Shown in pieces: positions 44,275-52,923 of a DNA stretch of 64,000 nt. The DNA comes from Chitinophagaceae bacterium (GTDB lineage Bacteria > Bacteroidota > Bacteroidia > Chitinophagales > Chitinophagaceae). Position numbers and translations under genes: made by a program. The notes beneath the pieces were generated by a model that had not been told where the DNA came from, did no database searches, and worked only from the letters and a program-made list of their open reading frames with translations. The stretch spans positions 124,001 to 188,000 of the forward strand of contig JAHBTJ010000013.1 in the NCBI GenBank assembly GCA_019638595.1, read 5' to 3'. Each line of letters opens with the position of its first letter. Positions within the stretch are counted from its first letter, which is position 1.

Positions 44275-45584
44275 TTAGGTTAATTTTTGATCGTAAAAAG
44301 TTTCCATAAACTCCTGAAATGTTTTGGTGTGAACGAGAAATTTATCGTCGAAGAAACTGTGGTGGTTTTTTTCAATGGTCCGCGGCTTCAGTTGATGACT
44401 GTCCCCTGTGGATGAAAAAATCTTTATTGCCGCCTCCAAATCCTGATCGTTCTTTAGAAAGCCCGGATCCACAATGACAACCTTTACATGCGGATTATGT
44501 TGTAAGGCAGTCCTGATCGATGCATTGATGTGTTCATCACCAAAAGAATAACCAACAACTACTATGGTATCAGCAAACGAGCAATCACTGTCAAATGCTG
44601 CCTGCATCTGCCGGAAAGGAGCGAATATACCTCTTTGCACTTTCTGATAACCTGTGATGATATTAGTTAACAGCAAAGTTTTGCTCTTTTCACTTTGCCA
44701 TATCGCAAGTTCATAGGAATTTTCTATAAGTCGCGGACCTTCTGTCAGATAGATGGCTGGATTGGATAACTGCCCCGCATCCCGGGCTTCCACGTCCCAG
44801 AAAATAGAGCCGTGCAGGTTGTAATGACAATCACAATCCTTATTGCCGAGAATAGACCTGACATCCGCTCTTAACCTGGAACCATATTCCAAAGTAGCCT
44901 TACTGTTAAATCCTTCAAATAACGAAAGTGGTTCAGCAGTATGCTCCAGTATAACTTTAAAGTTTCGTTCATAATTTAAGGTGTAGAGCCGGATGACTGA
45001 ATCATTGCTGATGCTCCTGATCCATCCGGTAAACAATTCATTCATGGTTGCATTTGCTTCCGTCAGCACGTTCGACTTACCTTTCGTGTGATAAGCGTAC
45101 TTCGTAATGCGTGTCACAACAGGCGTCAAAACCGTTGCCAGCAATTGCTGTAAAAAGAACTGTGCCGGAGTCTCAAAGTTTAAGGCACTTTTTGCAAATT
45201 CAGAACTTTTACCCCTTGGTATTTGTAGCTTAAATCCATGAGCGGCGTTCCTGCCTTCAATGGAAAAATTTAAGATCTCCTTTTCAAAACGGCTGGAAAA
45301 AAAAGTGCCGGGAATAGACGGCAGCTTACGCTGGCCGTCAAAGTAGGAGTAATAAACGATCAGTTCTTCAAGCACGTTGATGATCGTTTCAAAATTGATG
45401 TCATTTTCTGATAGTTGGGTTGCTGAAGCAACTCCTGGTAAATAAACTCGGTAATCGTCATATCACCGGAAACGGTAGGATAACCGGACTTTCTTACCAG
45501 TTGCGTTAGTTCGTAGGTACCCGGCGCTCCCCAACTCATGGCAGCGCCTGCTCCAAATAAAAGTACAGTTCGTTTTTTACGCAT
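44275..45584 (-). pseudogene. SIR2-domain defence gene with frameshift
   Basis: The start (45584) encodes RTVLLFGAGAAMSWGAPGTY, the NAD-binding GAG[AS] of SIR2-like proteins. After about 60 codons the phase slips by one base near 45405-45412; in the other frame the sense resumes as ENDINFETIINVLEELIVYY and runs to 44275. It includes LYTLNYERNF, NLHGSIFW (HG) and VVVGYSFGDEHI, all SIR2 features. Restoring one T gives about 436 residues. SIR2 effectors deplete NAD+ on infection. As read, the gene is inactive. Confidence 0.8.
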
Positions 45585-45835
45585 ATCCTCAAAGATCGTA
45601 CAGGACTTTCATAGCTTCCTTTTCTCGCAAATGAATTTCCCTATTGATATGCTTTCATAGACATTTAATTTTCATCTTCGCTTGAAATAAATTCGGATGG
45701 AATGTCACTATCAGCCGTTGTACCATGGCGACGAGGGTTATGTTGTATGCTTCCTGAAATGCGGTTGCTTTCGTGTAGCATTCAAAACGAAATCATGCAG
45801 GTTTGTATAAAAATGATATTCCTTATGCATACTAC
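45585..45835. other. non-coding upstream region of the SIR2-AbiE cluster
   Basis: About 250 bases without a gene. It probably carries the promoter of the minus-strand defence cluster, but no clear TAnnTTTG box could be assigned. Confidence 0.35.
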
Positions 45836-45861
45836 AAATAGCCCCAATTGAGGGGCTATTT
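45836..45861 (-). terminator. hairpin terminator of the small-peptide transcript
   Basis: AAATAGCCCC (45836-45845) and GGGGCTATTT (45852-45861) form a 10-bp stem with a 6-base loop directly after the peptide stop. The U tail is weak on the minus strand. Confidence 0.65.
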
Positions 45862-45871
45862 ATTAGATGCT

Positions 45872-45958
45872 CTACTTTTTCTTAAACCAATCCCACAACT
45901 CAGTAAGTGTCTTAATTATTCCTAAGACACCTCCAATCATTAGAATCCATTCGGACAT
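45872..45958 (-). CDS. 28-residue hydrophobic peptide with Lys-rich tail
   Basis: A very short gene. The peptide starts MSEWILMIGGVLGIIKTL and ends LWDWFKKK: an amphipathic or membrane-spanning stretch with Trp at both ends and a basic tail, the shape of type I toxin or signalling peptides. It lies between a promoter with an unusual hairpin-array leader (upstream) and a terminator hairpin (14 bases downstream). Its coding part also holds an inverted repeat (45907-45914 with 45923-45930). I know no named family. Position between defence genes suggests a toxin or defence peptide, which is inference. Confidence 0.5.
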   Translation of the reverse strand: MSEWILMIGGVLGIIKTLTELWDWFKKK

Positions 45959-46145
45959 GTTAAATGATTTTTGAAACGTTCGTAACATTCAGTACCGTAG
46001 TGTTGGTAAAGTATGCTGCCTTGTCAGGCAGAAGTTGGTGTTCCCGAAGGAACCAGGATTATTTCCCTGTGAAGGGACTGTGTGTGTTGTTGCTCCCGTA
46101 AGAGCCTTGTATTTGTTGTCTTGTTAGACCAGATTCATAAAGAAC
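45959..46145 (-). ncRNA. five-hairpin array leader RNA
   Basis: Reading the minus strand, five tetraloop hairpins follow each other at 46129-46118, 46105-46092, 46077-46064, 46053-46040 and 46031-46016, with centres 23-28 bases apart. Stems are 4-6 bp; loops include TTCG closed by C-G and TACG, both UNCG type. Linkers are A/C-rich and should stay single-stranded. The array sits between a promoter box at 46158-46151 and the 28-codon gene. Such regularity is not that of a riboswitch I know. Confidence 0.6.
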
Positions 46146-46150
46146 GGAAA

Positions 46151-46158
46151 CAAATATA
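46151..46158 (-). promoter_or_regulatory. -7 promoter box of hairpin-array transcript
   Basis: Minus-strand TATATTTG fits TAnnTTTG exactly. A TTTA about 21 bases upstream could serve as the -33 box. Transcription would start near 46145. Confidence 0.55.
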
Positions 46159-46444
46159 AATTATTTTTAAATGCAGCAGTAAATTATTGCACATTCAATT
46201 CTTATTCCTTTTAATGTGTTTGCAACAACTGCCAGTAAGAAGAACACCCCGGCATATTGATGTTGGGAGATCAGTAATCTGGTTCCATATCCGGGAAAAA
46301 ATTATCATTGTCACTTTTAAGATTTCCTTCCCTCTTTGCTCGTGCCACTGACTAAGATTTTGGGCACTAAAATTACTAAATATTTTAGCCGTAGATATTT
46401 ATGCTTTATATTCGTGTAATAAAAGCTATTTAATTTCCACTACG
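46159..46444. other. non-coding gap
   Basis: About 285 AT-rich bases between the divergent small transcription unit and the gene at 46445. No gene seen. Confidence 0.35.
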
Positions 46445-46711
46445 ATGTATAATATTACTCTTAAACTTGGAGGGATATCTTACCAATTTGCTAATCCAAA
46501 AGCGGACGTAGGTAATCCCCGACTTAAAGAAATGCTTGATATTTTGGTTAAAGAATTTGAAGTCGTAGAACAATCATTTCCCGATAGAACATTAGACCTT
46601 TATTGGGATGATGCATGTAAAGATGATCTTCCAATAAAAATTTATACAAATAGCGAAAACGCAATTCTTCCGGTTGAAGCCTTAGCAGTTATTCAAAAGA
46701 AAAAAGGGTAG
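46445..46711 (+). CDS. hypothetical 88-residue protein
   Basis: A small acidic protein (MYNITLKLGGISYQFANPKA at the start) with mixed alpha/beta character and no membrane segment. Not recognised. Its stop lies inside a terminator stem. The convergent gene begins 24 bases further on. Confidence 0.55.
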   Translation: MYNITLKLGGISYQFANPKADVGNPRLKEMLDILVKEFEVVEQSFPDRTLDLYWDDACKDDLPIKIYTNSENAILPVEALAVIQKKKG

Positions 46712-46737
46712 ATTAACTTCTACCCCTTCTTTTTTTA
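46706..46737 (+). terminator. terminator between convergent genes
   Basis: GGGTAGA (46706-46712) pairs with TCTACCC (46719-46725), followed by a T-rich tract to about 46737. It serves the plus-strand gene. Confidence 0.7.
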
Positions 46738-46980
46738 ATTATTCGATTCTACATAATTAATACCGTTTGGTGTAATTCTTAAAAACGGTTTGAAAGCCAC
46801 TAAACGTAAATTAGCGTATCCTTCATTTTCCAGTCCTTTAGCCAAATCCATTAATTCAGTTTCCGAATCTGTTGGAATATTTGCATCAAGACAAATTTTC
46901 TTAACAGGTAATGGGTTTGCTTCGTGTCTGAATTTGTACAATTCTTGCAAAATTAAATTTGCTTTTTCGGTGTTTAACAT
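46735..46980 (-). CDS. hypothetical protein, winged-helix-like
   Basis: An 81-residue protein with KANLILQELYKFRHEANPLP, DANIPTDSETELMDLAKGLE and a final strand RITPNGINYVESN. The order helix, helix, basic strand and TPNGINYVE tail resembles small winged-helix proteins of Bacteroidota. Family not certain. It is convergent with the 88-residue gene. Confidence 0.55.
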   Translation of the reverse strand: MLNTEKANLILQELYKFRHEANPLPVKKICLDANIPTDSETELMDLAKGLENEGYANLRLVAFKPFLRITPNGINYVESNN

Positions 46981-47162
46981 TGTTAGCGATTTTTAAATTA
47001 AAAATATACTGTAAAGGTAATTAAAAGAAACCGTAAAAGTGTTGGTGGGAATTACAGTGAATTAAAAACTTCAAGAAAATTCAAAACCCACGCCAGACAC
47101 AAGTTTGACGTGGGGTTTACTCGTTTTAACGATTTTTGAGTCGTTTTAAAACTCCTGTTTAT

Positions 47163-47204
47163 CTTTCCCTTCAGGACTTGAACCTGAGACCCTCTGATTA
47201 ACAG
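47163..47204 (-). tRNA. tRNA-Asn(GTT) 3' half, integration scar
   Basis: On the minus strand the sequence starts at the anticodon loop CTGTTAA, then TCAGA, GGGTC, a perfect T arm (TCAGG, loop TTCAAGT, CCTGA) and AGGGAAAG. The 5' half (acceptor, D arm, 5' anticodon stem) is absent. It lies 38 bases beyond the end of the integrase gene, so it is probably the attachment-site copy left by integration into a tRNA-Asn gene. Not a functional tRNA. Confidence 0.7.
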
Positions 47205-47241
47205 ATTGAATCAAATACAAGATCAATACATAGTCTTCCAT

Positions 47242-48597
47242 TTATGCGCTAATAGCAGCCTGTTGAACTTGATGTCGGTTAACAATCCCCATATCACCTC
47301 TTTGCTCCCACAGCTCTTTTATTTTTAAGCCTGCTTCTTCGGGTGTAATACGGATGTAGCGATAAAAATCACGGAGATTTTTATGCCCGCTAATTTTCAT
47401 AATCAAGTCAACAGGGGTACCAGCTAAAAACTCATTGGTGCAAAATGAACGGCGGCAGGTATGCGAAGTGACCCAGGCATATTTAGGCCGTACTTCTATT
47501 ATGTCTTTATTGCCCCGTTTATGAGAGAATTTGATCAATTCAGTGATGCCCGCAATTTTGACTACTTCTTTTATGTAGTAATTAAAATCGGGGTTAGTGA
47601 TTTTGGGAATTTTTCTTTTGAACTTATGAATAAATATGTAATTGGCTTCATCCCTTAAAGGAATAACCACCCGGTGATCTGACTTTTCCTGCTTTTTGTA
47701 GAGCATCCTGTTTCTTACGTCTTCCGGCACAACGGTTGAGAAATCAGAAAACCGAAGCCCCGTTAAACATCCGAAAACAAAAAGGTCACGGTATTTTTCC
47801 AAGTGAGGATATTTGGACAGGTCGGTTTGGTAAACACGGGTTATTTCATCCCAATTCAGGTAAACAGCATCGGATTCCTCGTCCATACCCTTAAAGTCCT
47901 CCAGGTTGATCGGGGAAATAATTTTGCGACGCATCCGGTTATTAAGGAATATACGGAGTTGCTTAATAGTTTTGCCGATTGTACTAATCTTAAATCCTTT
48001 TACTAATTTTTTTCTTCTCCGGTGTATATGCTCATAGGCCATATATTCAACAAAATCCTCGTAGAAGTTAATATCAAAGGATTCAAATCTGATTGGATTA
48101 TTACGATATTCCTCAAATGCCTTTAACGTATCCCGCATGTTATTAAATACGTTAATCATTTTGGGGGAAACCTTCTTTTCTTTGCTTTTGATATATTCCT
48201 CTATCTGGAAAAAGACGTCCAGGTTAACTTTCGGTTCTTCTCCCTTTTTGCCCTCTATTTCCAAAAGTTTTGAAGTATCAAAGTCTGGCTTGAATGTAGT
48301 TTTAGTGAAGGATACAACGTCTTCAATATTGTTTTGGATGGCATAAGTAATAATATCTTCCGCAATGCGTATTTGCCTTCTTATTTCAGTATTAATTTGG
48401 CTGGCGTCGCCATAAGTAGTTGGAAGTTTGTCTATGACATACTTGCCTTTTTTTGACCAGTAAGCGGGAGGAATAGCTACTTGAGTATTCAGTAGCGTTT
48501 TATCACTTTCACTTTTACAATACTGAAGGAAGATAATACTGGTTCCATCTTTCCGAGCTTTGCTTGCCGGGCAGATTGGCGTAACTGATAACAACAT
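47242..48597 (-). CDS. int: tyrosine-type integrase of a mobile element
   Basis: A 451-residue recombinase. The Bacteroidota-type arm domain (ARKDGTSIIFLQYCKSESDK) comes first, then a SAM-like core domain, and the catalytic domain with R in GCLTGLRFSD, H-x-x-R in TSHTCRRSFC, SGHKNLRDF and the nucleophile Tyr in FYRYIR. It mediates integration and excision. The 21-base repeat directly before the ATG and the tRNA-Asn scar behind the gene mark the element end. Its element probably extends to the right and carries the Wadjet operon. Confidence 0.92.
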   Translation of the reverse strand: MLLSVTPICPASKARKDGTSIIFLQYCKSESDKTLLNTQVAIPPAYWSKKGKYVIDKLPTTYGDASQINTEIRRQIRIAEDIITYAIQNNIEDVVSFTKTTFKPDFDTSKLLEIEGKKGEEPKVNLDVFFQIEEYIKSKEKKVSPKMINVFNNMRDTLKAFEEYRNNPIRFESFDINFYEDFVEYMAYEHIHRRRKKLVKGFKISTIGKTIKQLRIFLNNRMRRKIISPINLEDFKGMDEESDAVYLNWDEITRVYQTDLSKYPHLEKYRDLFVFGCLTGLRFSDFSTVVPEDVRNRMLYKKQEKSDHRVVIPLRDEANYIFIHKFKRKIPKITNPDFNYYIKEVVKIAGITELIKFSHKRGNKDIIEVRPKYAWVTSHTCRRSFCTNEFLAGTPVDLIMKISGHKNLRDFYRYIRITPEEAGLKIKELWEQRGDMGIVNRHQVQQAAISA

Positions 48598-48599
48598 AG

Positions 48600-48620
48600 T
48601 TAGTCGAATTTTTAGTCGAA
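48600..48620. repeat. integrase-leader repeat
   Basis: Two TTAGTCGAA units three bases apart, directly upstream of the integrase start. The identical block occurs at 4667-4687. It may be the promoter-proximal control or arm-type binding site of the integrase. Confidence 0.5.
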
Positions 48621-48740
48621 TAAAATATTGTTACCAGAAGTAAAGGTACTGCGAAGAAAAATGGATTTTTGTTTCTAAAAACTGAAAATCAATCAGTTAT
48701 AGTTAATCTAAGTAAGAACGAGTAAGTTTAGTTTTCGACA

Positions 48741-48792
48741 GTTTGAATCCCAGCGGGATCACAAGAGGGGTGCTCATTAAGCATCCTTTTTT
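48741..48792 (+). other. attachment-like sequence with terminator
   Basis: GTTTGAATCCCAGCGGGATC followed by AC, a T-loop-like word as at the other boundary sites, then a terminator hairpin (48768-48774 with 48780-48786, one G-T pair) and six T. The same att-plus-terminator layout is seen at 4598 and 59265, although the sequence differs. Confidence 0.45.
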
Positions 48793-48965
48793 CATTTATA
48801 AGCTGTCTATAGGTTACAAAATCGTTCATTTTTACTCCAAATCACTACATTTTAATGCAAATTTTATGAGGAGTTGATCAAAGATCATCTTCCGGGGGCA
48901 GTTTAACTTATGGTTCGATGTTTTCAAACGGTTGACCTTATGGTACTCGAACCAATACAAACCAT
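48793..48965. other. non-coding gap
   Basis: About 170 bases after the terminator. No gene seen. Confidence 0.3.
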
Positions 48966-49304
48966 TTATTTGCTACTATGATCCATCAAAGAACCAAGAG
49001 TGCCCCACTCATCGAAATGCTTCAACAACAGGTTTTGGTTTTTGAGTGTAAGTTGATGGTTATAGAATTCAATTGCAAAATTGGCGAGATCATATAAGAA
49101 GGACAGTGTGTTCTTAACCTGAGATGCTGAAAGTTGCATTCCTTTTCGCTGTTCTGTTTCGATGATCAGTTTATATCCTGATGACAGTTCATCCGGTTCT
49201 ATTGAGTTGTTTTCATCAGCAACCGGGACTTCGACAGGATGATTGTAGATTATTTTGATACTATCATTAAGGAGAATCTTAAAGCAGTGGTCATTTCACA
49301 ATAT
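48966..49304 (-). pseudogene. gene remnant downstream of recombinase
   Basis: An open minus-strand frame of about 110 codons without a proper start, containing SGYKLIIETEQRKGMQLSAS, TLSFLYDLANFAIEFYNHQL and GTLGSLMDHSSK before a stop at 48966. It may be the tail of a larger gene or a small protein starting at an internal ATG. Not recognised. Confidence 0.35.
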
Positions 49305-49990
49305 TGGGTTCTTAAAAAGTAAAGTGATTAGTTGCCTTTTTTGATTAATGTCTCCGTTTTCGTAAATATAATCAAGTGACGATAATGCTCCTGACATAGG
49401 ATCAAGCCTGCTTTCCCAAAGTCTAAGGGAAATAGCGGCATTATCAATTTTCAGTTTTAATATCTCCATTTTTGTTTGACAATCCCACTTGAGTTTATAA
49501 TACTCTGGTGCATTGATATCCTTTGATAAGAGTAGCGAACGGGCTGCAATCATGTGATCCTCCAATTCTTCAATCTTTTTGATAGTACGATGTTGATTGA
49601 TCATGCTTGAAAGTGAAGATTCTTTATAAGTTTTTCTAAGGATGGTCTGGAATAATCTGCTGTATTCAGGAGCAGGCTTTAATGATCTTATCATGAAAAT
49701 AAAAGAGTCATGCACTTTTTCTGTTCTTATTCTGAACCCACAGTTACAGTGATAATAAAAATACCATTTGGTTCTACCTTTTGATCTGCTGCCGGTCAGT
49801 TTTTGAAAACAACGTGGGCAATAAAGAAATCCTCTGAAAGGCAGCATTTCATTGACGATTTTTTACTTGCAGTCGCTATTTTCCTGCTTTTCTTTTTAAG
49901 AACATTCTGCACTTTGTCAAAAAGTAGTTGTGAAATAATTTTTTCATGCTTACCATATGCCGTTTTCATATTGATATTTTTTGACGGCAA
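49296..49990 (-). pseudogene. decayed serine-recombinase gene
   Basis: The first part (ISQLLFDKVQNVLKKKSRK, a recombinase-domain helix) is out of phase with the second, which has the zinc ribbon FRGFLYCPRCFQKLTGSRSK ... YHCNCGFRI, a helical linker and the ending QLITLLFKNPIL. These are the C-terminal domains of a large serine recombinase. The catalytic N-terminal domain is missing and a frameshift lies near 49850. It is an inactive remnant just upstream of the Wadjet operon. Confidence 0.75.
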
Positions 49991-50090
49991 TAAATCTAAT
50001 CTTGCAATTAGTTGATGTAACTGCTATACAACCCTTCCGTAATTGTACTTCTGTAAATGTGGGAGCATTTTTATTTATTTATGTAAATTT

Positions 50091-50147
50091 TGAGAAAATT
50101 TCTCATATTTTAATAATATATCATATTTTTGAGAAAATTTCTCAAAA
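50091..50147. promoter_or_regulatory. twin palindromic operators of the Wadjet operon
   Basis: TGAGAAAATTTCTCA, a perfect 15-base palindrome, occurs at 50091-50105 and again at 50130-50144, where it extends to a 21-base palindrome (50127-50147) touching the first start codon at 50147. A TATTTTTG box (50124-50131) fits the -7 consensus. Two sites 39 bases apart suggest a dimeric repressor on both sides of the promoter. No Shine-Dalgarno is present. Confidence 0.65.
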
Positions 50148-51463
50148 TGTTGATCGAATTTTCAGTGGCTAATTACTTGTCATTCAAGGATAAAACAACT
50201 TTAAGCCTCCTTTCTGCATCAATTAAAGAGCATAAGGATGCCAATATTTTCTCTACCGAAAAATATGACCTGCTGAAAGGTTCAGTGCTCTATGGTGCCA
50301 ATGCAAGTGGGAAAAGCAACTTTATTAAAGCTATGTCCACTATGCGGAGGCTTATTCTCTTTTCCTTTGAGAAATCATCTACCGAAGAGTTGGGGATTAC
50401 TCCATTCCTATTAAATACCGAGACTGAAAATGCCCCCTCTTTTTTTGAAGTAGTTTTTCTTATTGACAATGTCCGTTATCGCTATGGGTTTGAAGTGGAC
50501 GATACGGCTGTACATGCTGAATGGTTATACGAAGCACCCCGGCAGGCAGAAAAGCCATTATTCATCCGTGAAAAAGACGGGATTGAAGTGATGGAAAAAT
50601 CTTTCCCGGAAGCAAAAGACCTGGAGGAAAGAACAAGAGATAACGCTCTCTTTCTTGCAGTTATCGACCAGTTCAACGGGAAAACAGCAAAGAAGATCAT
50701 GCAATGGTTTAGCAATTTTATTACAGTATCGGGGCTAAGTCATGAAGGTTATAAAGCTGTGACTTTCGGGTTGCTGGAGGATAAAGATACCCGTCCTCTT
50801 CTACTTGATTTTTATAAGAAGCTGGATTTAGGCTTTGATGATATTACAACGGATAAAAAACCATTTGACCCAAAAGAATTGCCGGAAGATATCCCGGAAA
50901 GCCTGGTGAAACAGCTTATTACAGACCTTCAGGATTCTTTCCGCATTGATATCAGAACCATTCACAAGAAATATGATGCTAAAAACAAGGTAGCAGGGAA
51001 GGTCGAATTTGATATGCGAAGCCAGGAATCTTCCGGTACCAATAAGCTATTCAATATTTCGGGGCCAGTGTTCGATGTTTTGAATGACGGTGGTGTATTG
51101 GTTATTGATGAGCTGGATGCCAGCTTGCATCCTTTACTGACACTTGCGATTACTAAGTTATTTAATTCAGCAGAATTCAATCAAAAAAACGCCCAACTGA
51201 TTTTTGCTACGCATGATACAAATCTTTTGAATTATGGAAACTATCGCAGGGATCAGATCTATTTTGTAGAGAAGAATAAATACGGAGCATCCGAAATGTA
51301 TTCACTGGTGGAATACAAGGAAGAAGGCAAAACCATTCGTAAAGACCGTTCTTTTGAGAAAGACTATATCGAAGGTCGCTATGGCGCTATTCCTTTCATT
51401 GGTAATCTGTCAAATGTTGTAAAGGAATGGCAAAATACAGTAGAAAATAAAATGAGATTATAA
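50147..51463 (+). CDS. AAA-type ATPase heading the Wadjet operon
   Basis: A 438-residue ATPase of the AAA_15/21 OLD-like group: FSVANYLSFKDKTTLSLLSA, Walker A LYGANASGKSNFIKAM, Walker B GGVLVIDELDASLHP and a conserved His in IFATHDTNLL. No TOPRIM or nuclease domain is attached. RloB-type partners are absent. It is 33 bases before jetA and shares the palindrome-controlled promoter, so it seems to be an added component of this Wadjet operon. The ATG at 50147 follows the palindrome; one at 50129 lies inside it. Confidence 0.82.
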   Translation: MLIEFSVANYLSFKDKTTLSLLSASIKEHKDANIFSTEKYDLLKGSVLYGANASGKSNFIKAMSTMRRLILFSFEKSSTEELGITPFLLNTETENAPSFFEVVFLIDNVRYRYGFEVDDTAVHAEWLYEAPRQAEKPLFIREKDGIEVMEKSFPEAKDLEERTRDNALFLAVIDQFNGKTAKKIMQWFSNFITVSGLSHEGYKAVTFGLLEDKDTRPLLLDFYKKLDLGFDDITTDKKPFDPKELPEDIPESLVKQLITDLQDSFRIDIRTIHKKYDAKNKVAGKVEFDMRSQESSGTNKLFNISGPVFDVLNDGGVLVIDELDASLHPLLTLAITKLFNSAEFNQKNAQLIFATHDTNLLNYGNYRRDQIYFVEKNKYGASEMYSLVEYKEEGKTIRKDRSFEKDYIEGRYGAIPFIGNLSNVVKEWQNTVENKMRL

Positions 51464-51496
51464 CACAACAATGTATAACTTGAAAGAATAGATTTT

Positions 51497-52921
51497 ATGA
51501 ACTACGAAAAAGCCTTATCCCTTTATCGCAATGACAAAACATTGCAGCTATTGCGGGCAGAACATTTTCCGCTGCTGGTAGGCTTTTTTCATTTAGCATT
51601 CAAGCAGCAGGATAGAATCTCATATACTCAAAGCGAATTACAAAGCCTCCTGGCAGATTACCTGTATGCACTCGAAAGGCAGGATATAAATGAATATAAT
51701 AAGTCGCCCCATGAATATCTTTCCCGTTGGGCACAACAGGGGTATTTGCGCAGGTATTATGAAACCGCGGATGAACCGGTATATGAACTCTCTCCCGCTA
51801 CTGAAAATGCACTCAAATGGCTGGAAGACCTGAACAAGCAGCAATTTGTAGGTACCCATAGTCGCTTATTACAGTTTTTTCATTTGCTGCAGCAAATCGT
51901 TAATACCACCTCCGGGCCTTATGAACGGATACAACAACTACAGGCAGAGCGCAATAAGATTGACAGGGAAATAGAGCAAATACGTCAGGGGAATTTTGTA
52001 AAGCCATCCGATACCCAAATTAAGGAAAATTACTTTTTGGCAGAAGAAACTGCGAGACGCCTGCTTTCCGACTTCCGGCAGGTGGAAGAGAATTTCCGTG
52101 AACTGGACACCCAAACCCGCCAGACAATTGTAAAAAGCAGTCTCGCAAAAGCCGATTTATTGGACAATGTTTTTGAACAGCAGGATCACCTGTGGAATAC
52201 GGATCAGGGTAAAAGTTTCCGCGCTTTCTGGGAATTTCTGATGAGTGAGCAGATGCAGGACGAGCTGGAAAACTTATTGAGTAAGATGAATGAGATACCT
52301 GCGATACAGGAAATCAAAAAAGAACAAACAGTAGACAGGATTAAAACCAACCTTGTTGATGCCGGCGATAAAGTAAACCGGAGTAATGACGGCTTGATCG
52401 AGCAACTCCGGAAATTTGTGGAGCAAAAGAATCTTTCGGAAAGCCGGCATATACTACGTAGCATCGAAGAGATAGAAAGCCTGCTGCTGGAACATATTGA
52501 AACCATTAGCTCCCGGGAGTTTCTTTTGGAAATAGACGGGCTTTTTAAACCCATGCTTATTATGGAACGACCGTTATTCAGCCCACCGGTCAAAGTTTCT
52601 TTTGACAGAACCGATATCCGGGATGGAATGCCGGAGGCTGACACTAACCTGTTGTTTGAACAGTTTTATGTGGATATAGAAGCGCTCCGAAACAATATAA
52701 AACAGGCGTTGCGAAACAAGACCCAGGTAGCACTCTCCGAACTGCTCGATTTGTATAAACCTCAAAAAGGCGTGACAGAAATTTTAGCTTATATGCAAAT
52801 AGCAGCAAACGACAAAAAGCACTATATAAACAGGGAGTTGCAGGAAGAATTAGTCGTTGAAAATATAGAAAGTAATAAAAAATATTCACTAAAAGCGCCG
52901 GTGATCATATTCAACAGGTAA
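51497..52921 (+). CDS. jetA: Wadjet subunit JetA (MukF-like, DUF3375)
   Basis: A 474-residue kleisin-like protein with winged-helix N-terminus (NYEKALSLYRNDKTLQLLRA, YLSRWAQQGYLRRYYE), a long coiled-coil middle and a C-terminal winged helix. DUF3375/JetA proteins link the SMC heads in the JetABC complex that loops small circular DNA. It stops two bases before jetB. Confidence 0.88.
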   Translation: MNYEKALSLYRNDKTLQLLRAEHFPLLVGFFHLAFKQQDRISYTQSELQSLLADYLYALERQDINEYNKSPHEYLSRWAQQGYLRRYYETADEPVYELSPATENALKWLEDLNKQQFVGTHSRLLQFFHLLQQIVNTTSGPYERIQQLQAERNKIDREIEQIRQGNFVKPSDTQIKENYFLAEETARRLLSDFRQVEENFRELDTQTRQTIVKSSLAKADLLDNVFEQQDHLWNTDQGKSFRAFWEFLMSEQMQDELENLLSKMNEIPAIQEIKKEQTVDRIKTNLVDAGDKVNRSNDGLIEQLRKFVEQKNLSESRHILRSIEEIESLLLEHIETISSREFLLEIDGLFKPMLIMERPLFSPPVKVSFDRTDIRDGMPEADTNLLFEQFYVDIEALRNNIKQALRNKTQVALSELLDLYKPQKGVTEILAYMQIAANDKKHYINRELQEELVVENIESNKKYSLKAPVIIFNR

Positions 52922-52923
52922 TT

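Noticed and set aside
46016-46129. Regular array resembling a CRISPR
   Set aside because: Hairpin stems differ in sequence; there is no repeated unit, only repeated structure.
50147-51463. PARIS AriA or RloA-type system
   Set aside because: No TOPRIM partner (AriB) or RloB gene follows; the next gene is jetA.
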